Shown piece by piece: positions 41,285-49,501 of a stretch of DNA of 64,000 nt. The stretch covers positions 168,334 to 232,333 of the forward strand of contig CACHJZ010000002.1 of NCBI GenBank assembly GCA_902580275.1, in the 5' to 3' direction. This DNA is from an uncultured Pelagibacteraceae bacterium (lineage in GTDB: Bacteria; Pseudomonadota; Alphaproteobacteria; Pelagibacterales; Pelagibacteraceae). Position numbers and translations under genes: made by a program. The notes below the pieces were generated by a model. That model had not been told where the DNA came from, did not search any database, and saw only the letters and a list, made by a program, of their open reading frames with translations. Position 1 is the stretch's first letter. Each line of letters opens with the position of its first letter.

Positions 41285-41480
41285 AAGAAAAACCCCTGTT
41301 TCCTTGCACTTTTTACGGTGCAAAGAACAGTAAGTTTTGGCACGTCGTTGTAGGCGCTACCGCCATGCCTCCCGCTTCACGATTTTAGCGCTACTCCGCG
41401 AAGCTTTCTGCCCCCTGGGCTTGGTCCTCTCGGCCTTTCCCCAGTTGGCCAGTTAAGAGTTGCCTCTTAATTAAGCTCTT
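41285..41480 (-). ncRNA. candidate GC-rich structured RNA / structured leader upstream of the ogt-like gene (strand uncertain)
   Basis: My count for 41341-41460 is 72/120 G+C (60%) in an AT-rich window; successive hairpins on the - strand: TTAAGAG-GCAA-CTCTTAA, GCCC-AGG-GGGC, GCTTCGCG...CGTGAAGC, GGCAT[GGCG-GTAG-CGCC]...GTGCC, TTGCAC...GTGCAA; no convincing ORF. Confidence 0.5.
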
Positions 41481-41562
41481 ATAACATTCAGAATTAGTTG
41501 TATTAATCACTTTTTGATTGTTTTTTAATTTTTTTTAACAGCAGTGGATAATGGGGATAATT

Positions 41563-41727
41563 TTAGTTCATCAATAAGAAAAGCAGCACGAATATACTAA
41601 TAAAGAATATGCCAAATATTATCATTAAAATTCTATTTTTACTTTGATTAGAAAGTTTTGACCAAAAATGCATGAACAAAAATATTATAATTGGAACACT
41701 CAGGCCTATTAAAACATATTTTGGCAT
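41563..41727 (-). CDS. small hydrophobic protein, 54 aa, two predicted TM segments (below ORF-list cutoff)
   Basis: Read directly: MPKYVLIGLSVPIIIFLFMHFWSKLSNQSKNRILMIIFGIFFISIFVLLFLLMN*. Confidence 0.5.
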   Translation of the reverse strand: MPKYVLIGLSVPIIIFLFMHFWSKLSNQSKNRILMIIFGIFFISIFVLLFLLMN

Positions 41728-41749
41728 TTATAACGTTTAACTTATTTGC

Positions 41750-41778
41750 TTGACATTAGAAATGCGTTATATTATATT
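41750..41778 (+). promoter_or_regulatory. sigma70-like promoter of the recombinase gene
   Basis: TTGACA (41750-41755), 17-nt spacer, TATATT (41773-41778). Confidence 0.7.
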
Positions 41779-41804
41779 TCCGATAATTAATGGTTATCGG
41801 AAAT
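41776..41804. promoter_or_regulatory. perfect 11-bp inverted repeat overlapping the recombinase -10 and start region (operator candidate)
   Basis: ATTTCCGATAA (41776-41786) - TTAATGG - TTATCGGAAAT (41794-41804). Confidence 0.7.
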
Positions 41805-41808
41805 AATT

Positions 41809-42723
41809 ATGAGTGAATTAGTAACTGACATAAAAAGTTTAGAAATTGAAACATTAAAAAATTTAAAAAATTCTAAAGCTCAAAACACGTTAAGAGCTTA
41901 CCAGGCTGATTTTAAAGACTTTTCAAGTTTTTGTGCTAAGAATGGCTTTAAGTCATTACCAACAGAGCCAAAGATAATAGCTTTATACCTCACCCATTTA
42001 AGCTCATTCTCGAAATTTAGTACTTTAAAAAGAAGAATAGCATCTATCAAAGTAGTTCATAAATTAAAAGGGCATTACATTGACGCTAAACATCCAATTA
42101 TTACTGAAAATATTATGGGTATTAAAAGAAAATTGGGAGTTAAACAAACATCTAAAAAACCTATATTAATCAATGATTTAAAAAATATAATTAATGTAAT
42201 AGATCAAGAAAAGAATGAAATTAAGAAATATCAAAACAAAGCTATGATATTAATTGGCTTCGCTGGAGGCTTTAGAAGATCTGAACTTGTATCGATTGAA
42301 TATGAAGATATAGATTTTGTATCTGAAGGAGTCAAAATAACAGTAACAAAATCAAAAACAGACCAAACAGGTATAGGGTTAACAAAGGCTATCCCCTACT
42401 TTGAAAACAAAACCTACTGCCCTGTAATATCATTAAGAAAATGGATAGAATATTCAAATATAAATATTGGTAAAATATTTAAAGTGTCGGATAAAACAGT
42501 AGCACTTACTATTAAAAAATACGCTTTAATGGCAGGATTAGATAACAGTAAGTACGCAGGTCATAGTTTAAGATCAGGATTTGCAACATCGACTGCGGAA
42601 ATAGGTGCAGATGAAAGAAGTATAATGGCAATGACAGGACATAAATCTACACAAATGGTAAGAAGGTATATTCAGGAAGCAAATTTGTTTAAAAACAATG
42701 CATTAAATAAGTTAAAAATTTAA
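41809..42723 (+). CDS. tyrosine recombinase / phage-type integrase
   Basis: 304 aa; FAGGFRRSELVSIEYEDID, KSKTDQTGIG, HSLRSGFATSTAEIG, MTGHKSTQMVRRYIQEA: R...K...HxxR...H...Y set present. Confidence 0.93.
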   Translation: MSELVTDIKSLEIETLKNLKNSKAQNTLRAYQADFKDFSSFCAKNGFKSLPTEPKIIALYLTHLSSFSKFSTLKRRIASIKVVHKLKGHYIDAKHPIITENIMGIKRKLGVKQTSKKPILINDLKNIINVIDQEKNEIKKYQNKAMILIGFAGGFRRSELVSIEYEDIDFVSEGVKITVTKSKTDQTGIGLTKAIPYFENKTYCPVISLRKWIEYSNINIGKIFKVSDKTVALTIKKYALMAGLDNSKYAGHSLRSGFATSTAEIGADERSIMAMTGHKSTQMVRRYIQEANLFKNNALNKLKI

Positions 42724-43653
42724 TTATATAGACATCCAATCATCTGGCCAAAAATTCTTATTGTTTGAGGGATTGAGATTTGATGGACGGATACAAATTT
42801 TATTTGGATTATTATTTAACCAAGCCCCCCACCAATGAAATGAAGAAGGTCCTACAATAAAATGCTTGCAATATCTAAATAAATTGAAATCATTGATAAC
42901 GTTATTATTAACTATAGTATATTTGTTAATCTTTAACTTGCTCAGTACATTATTAATATCAATGTGATCATTGCACCATATAAAATATTCAGGATTAGAA
43001 ACTTTTGACTCGATGAAATCAATAGAATTATTTATATAATTAATAATATTTTCAACAAATATATCAGATTTTTGAATATTTACGCTTGTTTTTAATTTAT
43101 GTTGATCTGAAAATCTATTTCTTCGAATGTGTAAAGATATTGAATTTGAGTTTTTAATTCTATCAATAAAAGTATTAGATTTCTGGATTAATTCATTTTT
43201 TGGAGTGAATATTTTACATAAATCATCTTTATATTCAAAGAAATATTTATGATTTTCAAAATTACCTTGTATATATAAACTATCAGAAACCTTGGATTTA
43301 TCTAAATTAATAAATTCTTGAACTATTTTCTTATTTTCTATCCTAATTTGTTTTTCAATTAAAAATTTTTTTTTCTTTAAAAAAATATCAAAAAATAATT
43401 TAAATTTTTTTTGGAATAATTTGAATGGAGTATCATAAATCAAATTATCAGGTGCTATATTATTCGTAATATTAAAATTATTAAGCATATAAAACTGATG
43501 ATTTCTTAATAAATTTTTATTTCTTGAATAACCGCTTTTATTATCAATATACAAATTATAGTTTAGTTTCTTTGATAATGAATATGCAAAAGCATACATG
43601 AATAATTGGTTTCCTAAACCTTCAGAAATTTGGATAATTAATTTTTTTTTCAT
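42724..43653 (-). CDS. alpha-1,2-fucosyltransferase-like glycosyltransferase (GT11)
   Basis: EGLGNQLFMYAFAYSLSKKLNYNLYID, SISLHIRRNRF, VGPSSFHWWGAWLNNNPNKICIRPSNL. Confidence 0.88.
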   Translation of the reverse strand: MKKKLIIQISEGLGNQLFMYAFAYSLSKKLNYNLYIDNKSGYSRNKNLLRNHQFYMLNNFNITNNIAPDNLIYDTPFKLFQKKFKLFFDIFLKKKKFLIEKQIRIENKKIVQEFINLDKSKVSDSLYIQGNFENHKYFFEYKDDLCKIFTPKNELIQKSNTFIDRIKNSNSISLHIRRNRFSDQHKLKTSVNIQKSDIFVENIINYINNSIDFIESKVSNPEYFIWCNDHIDINNVLSKLKINKYTIVNNNVINDFNLFRYCKHFIVGPSSFHWWGAWLNNNPNKICIRPSNLNPSNNKNFWPDDWMSI

Positions 43654-44516
43654 TTAATATACTTAGCAATCAAATATTTGATATTGCTAATAAAATAATC
43701 AAAATAATAACTTAAATTTTTAATAGGTTCTACTAATGGACCGCTATATAACTCCCCTCTTCTTAGAAAATGTGTAGTAAAAAAATCTACCGAAAATTTC
43801 CATTTTAATAAAAAAGTTTTCTTACCATTATTTGGTAAAACACTTGCGTTTTTTCTAGTTGTTACAGATCCAAAATGATAAAGTCTTGATTTTGATACAC
43901 TTTTGAAAATTCTATTCCCTTCGACCCAAAGTTTCATATTAAGATCGGGATCTGATGCAAATCCAGGATTAAATTCCTCACTGAAGCCACCTACCTTTTC
44001 CCATAAATCTTTTGGAATAAGATGTGGCGCCCAATGACTACCTTGAAGATCTTTAAATTCAAAAGTATTATAATTTTTAAGTAATTTTTCTTCATTAAAA
44101 TTTTCAAATGTATCTCCACAATCAAACTGAATATGTTGTATACTGCCATTAACAGGACCCATAGGGGCTAATTGTGTCATTGAAAGGTAAAATTTATTAC
44201 TATTTATTGAAGTCATTTCTTCGACTAAGGCATCATCCCAATTAGGTAAGAAATACATATCATCATGCGAATATAAAATGTAACTTTTAGAGCTTAATTT
44301 ATAGGCAGTGTTGACACCACTGCAAAGACCAATATTTTCATATGATTTAGAATGTATGATACTCTCATTTATAAGATAATTTTCTGTTTCGTTGTCTTCA
44401 CCATTTAAATGAACAATTATTTCATGATTAAATGATGAATTTTTTTTAATAGAATCTATAGTTAATTTACAGTATTTGTAATTATTATGACTTGGTATAA
44501 TGATTGAAAATTCCAT
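43650..44516 (-). CDS. glycosyltransferase family 2
   Basis: FSIIIPSHNNYKYCKLTIDSIKKNS, YILYSHDDMYFLPNWDD. Confidence 0.88.
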   Translation of the reverse strand: MEFSIIIPSHNNYKYCKLTIDSIKKNSSFNHEIIVHLNGEDNETENYLINESIIHSKSYENIGLCSGVNTAYKLSSKSYILYSHDDMYFLPNWDDALVEEMTSINSNKFYLSMTQLAPMGPVNGSIQHIQFDCGDTFENFNEEKLLKNYNTFEFKDLQGSHWAPHLIPKDLWEKVGGFSEEFNPGFASDPDLNMKLWVEGNRIFKSVSKSRLYHFGSVTTRKNASVLPNNGKKTFLLKWKFSVDFFTTHFLRRGELYSGPLVEPIKNLSYYFDYFISNIKYLIAKYIK

Positions 44517-44551
44517 GGAAACAATCCTAAAACAATAAATATTACAATTTT

Positions 44552-45538
44552 ATGTCCAAAAATACTAAAAAAATCGATACTGCTTTAATTGGTTGTGGTT
44601 ATTGGGGTACCAATATAGCAAAATCACTAATTACAATTAAAAAGACTATTTATGTTTTCGATGAGAATCACAATAACTGCAAAATTTTAAAAAAAAGATT
44701 TCCTAATTATATAAATATTGAGAAAAATCTGTCGAATATTCTTGTTAATAAAAAAATTAAAAACATAATTTTAGCTACCCCTCCAAGTAAAAACTTTAAA
44801 TTACTTAAAATATTTATAAATAATGAAAAAAATATATTTATTGAAAAACCAGGTCTTAAAAATTTAAAAGATATTGATTATTTTAAAAAATTAAAAAACA
44901 AAAAAATACTCATGTTTGGATATATTTATATGTTTAATAACTATATTAAATTTATAAAAAAATTTGTTTCAAATAAAAAGAATGGAAAAATATTATATTT
45001 AAAGTTTCAAAGACAAAATTTAGGACCTATAAGAAATGATGTAAGTGTTTCATATGATTTATCTTCTCATGATTTAAGTATATTATATTATTTTATTGGA
45101 GATTTACCAAAAAATCTTTCTGAAAAAAGCTATTCTATTTTAAAAAAAAAACTCCCTGATATATCTAATATTAGTGCTAAGTATAAAAATATTTACATAG
45201 ATATACATAATAGCTGGCTAAACCCGGATAAAGTAAGACGTATTACAGTTGTAACTAAAAAAAAAATGTTACTGTTTGATGAAATGAAAACAGATAATAA
45301 AATCGTTATATATAATAAATACGCAGTGTATCCAAAAATCTCTGAATTTAATAATAAGTTTTTCAACCAGAAAGCAAAAATATATTTTGGAAAAAACTAT
45401 TCACCAAGAATTAAATCTAACAACCCTCTTTTAGATGAGCTTAAATATTTCTTTAAATGTATTAAAAAAAATAATAAACCATTCACAAATATTGATTTTG
45501 CTGAAAAAATTTTAAAAAGTTTAGACAAACTTTATTAA
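44552..45538 (+). CDS. Gfo/Idh/MocA family oxidoreductase
   Basis: TALIGCGYWGTNIAKSL, ILATPPSKNFKLLKIFINNEKNIFIEKPGLKN. Confidence 0.85.
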   Translation: MSKNTKKIDTALIGCGYWGTNIAKSLITIKKTIYVFDENHNNCKILKKRFPNYINIEKNLSNILVNKKIKNIILATPPSKNFKLLKIFINNEKNIFIEKPGLKNLKDIDYFKKLKNKKILMFGYIYMFNNYIKFIKKFVSNKKNGKILYLKFQRQNLGPIRNDVSVSYDLSSHDLSILYYFIGDLPKNLSEKSYSILKKKLPDISNISAKYKNIYIDIHNSWLNPDKVRRITVVTKKKMLLFDEMKTDNKIVIYNKYAVYPKISEFNNKFFNQKAKIYFGKNYSPRIKSNNPLLDELKYFFKCIKKNNKPFTNIDFAEKILKSLDKLY

Positions 45539-47613
45539 AATGTATTTTCAATTATATTTTTTGTAATTATTTTATTGTTAAAAAGTTTGAAATATTTTAT
45601 TTTGCCATTTTTACCATATTCATTAATTTTTTTTGGATTACTAAGCATGTATTCAATCTTATTTCCTAAATCATTTAAATTTTTATAAAAACCAACTTCA
45701 TTTTCATTAAAATAATACTTAAATTTAGTCTTTTCATCTATAAAAGTATAAATTCCATTTCCGATTAGGGCAGCTATTCTGTTACTTGATGTATACTTAA
45801 GTGGTTTACCCCTGCTTAGATTGAGAGACATTTTACATTTTATTAATTCATTATAAAAATTATAATTCCATTTTGGTAACTCATTTGATATGCCCAAAAT
45901 ATTATATTTAATATTTGGGTATTGAAACATTAATTGGTTTATAAAACTTTCCCTTTCATCACTCTTACCTTTTTTTAGTTTGCCAAAATTTACACCATGA
46001 CTCAGTGCAAAAAATAAATCTTTATATCTGTTTTTATAATTGTAGATTTTTAAATTTTCTATATTAGGATCGACTGGTATTGGTAAATAATTTAATTTTT
46101 TTCTATCTATACTTGTTGATATTTCATCCGGATGTGTTGTTAAATAATATTGATCAATTAATTCTGAGTTTTTTTCAATCAAATTTAGGTTTTTTCTCCA
46201 ATTAGGACCCTCCCCTTTATGTCCTAGAGCGTCTTCGTACCACAATATTATTTTTGAATTATATTTTGATCTAATTTCAGACAATGTATCGTTTTCTAAA
46301 ATATTATTATGCCCTAGAACGATTAAATTAGGACGGTAATTTTCTACAATATTGCTTACTTTATTATTAATTATCTTATTATTTTTAGTTAAAAAATTTT
46401 TAGATAAATAATTACGATAACTGAAATTTATTACATCATGATTGTTTCTGATAAGTCCTTTAGAAATTTTGTTGGCTATAGATATATTGAATAAACGATG
46501 GTCACTCCTTTCATCAAAAGTAGATATGTGTAATACTTTTAAATTTACTCCTCTATTATAATTGAATTTCGGGCTTAGAAAGAAATATTTTAAATTATCA
46601 ATTTTTTTAACATGATCAGAAATGTTATGAATAACATTTTTCCAATTTTTTCTCTGAATTTTTTTTCTTAATAATTCATTTTTGATTAATTTTTCAATAA
46701 TATTTGAAAGTTCATGATGATTTATTTTGTTTATAAATAATGTATTATCGAAAGTTTCAGGTAAACCACCTCTTTTAGAGGTAATAGTTGCACACCCAAA
46801 AGCTGCGGATTCCATTGCTGTTCTACCAAATGGTTCTTGCCATCGCGAAGGAACAACGGAAATTGATGATTTTTTATAATAATTTAATATTTTAGCGTGT
46901 GTAACCCAATCAAGAATTTGAAAACGATTATGTTTAAAATTAAATTTTTCACGTGGTTCATTGCCAATTGCTAACGCCTTCCAGTCAGTAAACTTATCTA
47001 AAATTTTTATTACTGATTTGCCATATGTGTCAAAACCTTTAGAAGAGTTTAATTTACCTGTAAAAATAATTAATTTTTCTTTTTTGGGAAATTTTTTAAT
47101 AGGGCTAATAGCAGGATATAAAATATCACAGTTATTTCTATGCTTATAAGGTAAACCTTCAAAAAATTTGTTTTTAACCCAATTGCTAACAAAATAAATT
47201 TGATCTGTATTTTCAGCAATAAAGATTCTTTCATTTATTGATGATGACGATCTTAAATCTTGAGGATTATTATGATAAATGAATATAAGTTTTGATTTTA
47301 CTTTTTTTTTAATTAAATAAAGCAATGACTCTGGTCTATTATGAATTTCAATTATTTTAAAATTGTACTTTAGATATTCTTTATATAACTTGTCAGTATA
47401 AGAAATATTTTTTTTAACAAAGGAATTACCCAATTTAAGATTTTTAAAATTTTTAAGTAACGGTTTTGAGTTATCACTGAGATACCCATACACAGTAGAT
47501 CTACTTTTTAAACTACTTTTGTTTAAATAATCTTTTACCCAGATAGATGCAGCTCCAGCATTGTTTTCGGTAAAGTTTTCTTTATATGGTAATAAGATTG
47601 CGATATCTTTCAT
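45535..47613 (-). CDS. two-domain glycosyltransferase (N-terminal GT4; C-terminal CgeB-like)
   Basis: N-terminal LIIFTGKLNSSKGFDTYGKSV...SVVPSRWQEPFGRTAMESAAFGCATITSKRGGLPE; second domain VLHISTFDERSDHRLFNISIANKISKGLIRNNHDV...KCKMSLNLSRGKPLKYTSSNRIAALIGNG. Confidence 0.85.
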   Translation of the reverse strand: MKDIAILLPYKENFTENNAGAASIWVKDYLNKSSLKSRSTVYGYLSDNSKPLLKNFKNLKLGNSFVKKNISYTDKLYKEYLKYNFKIIEIHNRPESLLYLIKKKVKSKLIFIYHNNPQDLRSSSSINERIFIAENTDQIYFVSNWVKNKFFEGLPYKHRNNCDILYPAISPIKKFPKKEKLIIFTGKLNSSKGFDTYGKSVIKILDKFTDWKALAIGNEPREKFNFKHNRFQILDWVTHAKILNYYKKSSISVVPSRWQEPFGRTAMESAAFGCATITSKRGGLPETFDNTLFINKINHHELSNIIEKLIKNELLRKKIQRKNWKNVIHNISDHVKKIDNLKYFFLSPKFNYNRGVNLKVLHISTFDERSDHRLFNISIANKISKGLIRNNHDVINFSYRNYLSKNFLTKNNKIINNKVSNIVENYRPNLIVLGHNNILENDTLSEIRSKYNSKIILWYEDALGHKGEGPNWRKNLNLIEKNSELIDQYYLTTHPDEISTSIDRKKLNYLPIPVDPNIENLKIYNYKNRYKDLFFALSHGVNFGKLKKGKSDERESFINQLMFQYPNIKYNILGISNELPKWNYNFYNELIKCKMSLNLSRGKPLKYTSSNRIAALIGNGIYTFIDEKTKFKYYFNENEVGFYKNLNDLGNKIEYMLSNPKKINEYGKNGKIKYFKLFNNKIITKNIIENTF

Positions 47614-48197
47614 TTTTTTTTAAAAATCTCCTTAAACCTTATGTTTTCTAACATTAATTTTTTATAATTAATTTTATTTCTTTTTAAACTAAATGTGTTT
47701 TTTTTTATTTTTTTAACTGGTTTGCCGTAGTATATATAACCAGGTAAAATTTTAATAGTTTTGGTAATAATTGAACCCATTCCTACCATACTATATGAGC
47801 CAATTATTTGATTTTGATGCACTATTGTTTTTATACCTAAATTAGCATATTTCATTATATAAACATTGCCACCTAATATAACATTACTGCTTAAAACAAT
47901 GTTATCTTCTAAATAACAATCATGATCAATAGTTGTTGAATTCATCACATAATTATCATTACCTATATATGTTTTTTTTTTAAGTGTTGTTGGTAAATGT
48001 ATATTTGTATATTCATTAAAAATATTTCGATTACCAATTATAATTTTTCCTGAATTTTTTTTATTTTTCCATTGAGCTTGATTTCCTATTACAACATATG
48101 GTCCTATAGTATTACCTTTGCCGATAATCAAAGATTTCCAATTAATAACAGCTGTCGTGTGTACGAAGTTGCCTTTTATTTTTTTAAACTTTAACAT
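47610..48197 (-). CDS. LpxA-like hexapeptide-repeat acyltransferase
   Basis: KGNTIGPYVVIGNQAQWKNKKNSGKIIIGNRNIFNEYTNIHLPTTLKKKTYIGNDNYVMNSTTIDHDCYLEDNIVLSSNVILGG. Confidence 0.87.
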   Translation of the reverse strand: MLKFKKIKGNFVHTTAVINWKSLIIGKGNTIGPYVVIGNQAQWKNKKNSGKIIIGNRNIFNEYTNIHLPTTLKKKTYIGNDNYVMNSTTIDHDCYLEDNIVLSSNVILGGNVYIMKYANLGIKTIVHQNQIIGSYSMVGMGSIITKTIKILPGYIYYGKPVKKIKKNTFSLKRNKINYKKLMLENIRFKEIFKKK

Positions 48198-48438
48198 TTA
48201 TTTTGATTTGATTTCTTAATTTATAGTTTTTTTTCAATTTATATTCTTCAATCATTGCTTTTTTTTTTGAGGGAAACCTTTTTTTATATGCCAAGATCCA
48301 TTTTCTTCCTCTAGTAAATTTAGCCCCTTTTCCGGCATTGTGTAATTTGATTCTATTTTTAATATTATTGGTATAACCTACATAAGAAATTGACTTATTT
48401 TTGACTTTGCTAACAATTAAGTAAATATAATAAGTCAT
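48184..48438 (-). CDS. GIY-YIG nuclease superfamily protein
   Basis: YYIYLIVSKVKNKSISYVGYTNNIKNRIKLHNAGKGAKFTRGRKWILAYKKRFPSKKKAMIEEYKLKK. Confidence 0.92.
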   Translation of the reverse strand: MTYYIYLIVSKVKNKSISYVGYTNNIKNRIKLHNAGKGAKFTRGRKWILAYKKRFPSKKKAMIEEYKLKKNYKLRNQIKINVKV

Positions 48439-48440
48439 TA

Positions 48441-48515
48441 TGGCGGTCCCTAGGGGAATCGAACCCCTCTTTCATGGATGAAAACCATGTGTCCTAACCG
48501 ATAGACGAAGGGACC
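48441..48515 (-). tRNA. tRNA-Glu (anticodon TTC), CCA encoded
   Basis: GGTCCCT/AGGGACC acceptor; anticodon stem-loop CATGG-TTTTCAT-CCATG; GGTTCGATTCC T-loop. Confidence 0.96.
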
Positions 48516-48550
48516 AAGTTTGCATCTTTTATTGTAAAAAATAATATTTA

Positions 48551-49501
48551 TCAAGTTTTTATAATGTCTTCACGAACAACAATTTCACTTAAATCACTGC
48601 TTTTATGTGTAACTAAAGTTTCAGTAATATATTTTTTATCTTTAACTTTAATGCCGCTTACTAGATCGCCGTTTGTTATACCTGTCGCACAAAATATAGA
48701 GTCACCTTTAATTATTTCCTCTAATTCATATTTCTTATTAAGATCTTTTATACCCATTTTTTTAGCTCTATCTTTATCTCTATCATTTTCAAATATAAAT
48801 CTTCCTTGGAATTTACATCCCATTGTGTCTATGGCAGAAGCAGCCAAAACACCTTCTGGCCCTCCACCTATACCCAAAAAAATATCAACATCAAATTTTT
48901 TGTTAGTAACCATTAAAGCACCAGAAACATCACCATCAGATATTAGTTTCATTTTAACGTTCATTTTCTCAAGTGTATCCATAATTTTTTTGTGCCTTGG
49001 TCTATTTAACAAACAAGCAGTAATGTCGTTAATATCTTTATTCAATGAGTCTGCAATATTTTTAATGTTTTTTTCTAATGAAAAATCTAAATCAGTTGCA
49101 TCTTTTGGAACATTACTAGTTACTGCAAGCTTATCCATATAAGTTTCTGGTGCATTAAATAAATTTCCCTTTTCAGCGATTGCTATTACTGACAGTGAAC
49201 CAGGTAAATTTTTTGCTACAAAATTAGTACCTTCAAGAGGGTCGACTGCAATATCAAGGTTTAAATTTCCACCTGTACCTAATTTTTCACCAATAAATAA
49301 CATCGGTGCCTCATCAAGTTCACCTTCACCAATAACAACTTCCCCATTAATATGAAGTTTATTAATTTCATTTCTCATGGAGTCTGTAGCTGCTTTATCT
49401 GCTTTTTTTTTATCATTTTTACCAATAAAATCGTAACATGATATTGCGGCCTTAGATGTTACGGTGACAAAATTATTAATTAATTCTTTATTTAATGGCA
49501 C
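48551..49501 (-). CDS. glpX: fructose-1,6-bisphosphatase class II
   Basis: GEVVIGEGELDEAPMLFIGEKLG, DIAVDPLEGTNFVAKN, GGGPEGVLAASAIDTMGC. Confidence 0.95.
   Translation of the reverse strand: MPLNKELINNFVTVTSKAAISCYDFIGKNDKKKADKAATDSMRNEINKLHINGEVVIGEGELDEAPMLFIGEKLGTGGNLNLDIAVDPLEGTNFVAKNLPGSLSVIAIAEKGNLFNAPETYMDKLAVTSNVPKDATDLDFSLEKNIKNIADSLNKDINDITACLLNRPRHKKIMDTLEKMNVKMKLISDGDVSGALMVTNKKFDVDIFLGIGGGPEGVLAASAIDTMGCKFQGRFIFENDRDKDRAKKMGIKDLNKKYELEEIIKGDSIFCATGITNGDLVSGIKVKDKKYITETLVTHKSSDLSEIVVREDIIKT

Noticed and set aside
41114-41353. 79-aa plus-strand ORF over the ogt-like gene and GC-rich element
   Set aside because: Antisense to the PCHRV-containing methyltransferase; Cys/Phe-rich reading typical of reverse-frame translation.
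41285-41480. Interpretation of the GC-rich element as tmRNA, SRP RNA, RNase P RNA or an integron attC site
   Set aside because: I could not find the tmRNA tag or CCA end, the GGAAGGAAGCA SRP core, the GAGGAAAGUCCGGGC RNase P core, or paired attC R boxes (RYYYAAC/GTTRRRY); left as an unclassified structured element.
48441-48515. tRNA-Glu as a proven att site of the glycan island
   Set aside because: I looked for a repeat of its 3' end (TTCGATTCCCCTAGGGACC) near 40.5-41.8 kb and did not see one.
48564-49142. 192-aa plus-strand ORF
   Set aside because: Entirely antisense to the well-supported glpX; low-complexity Ser/Leu composition with no recognisable domain.
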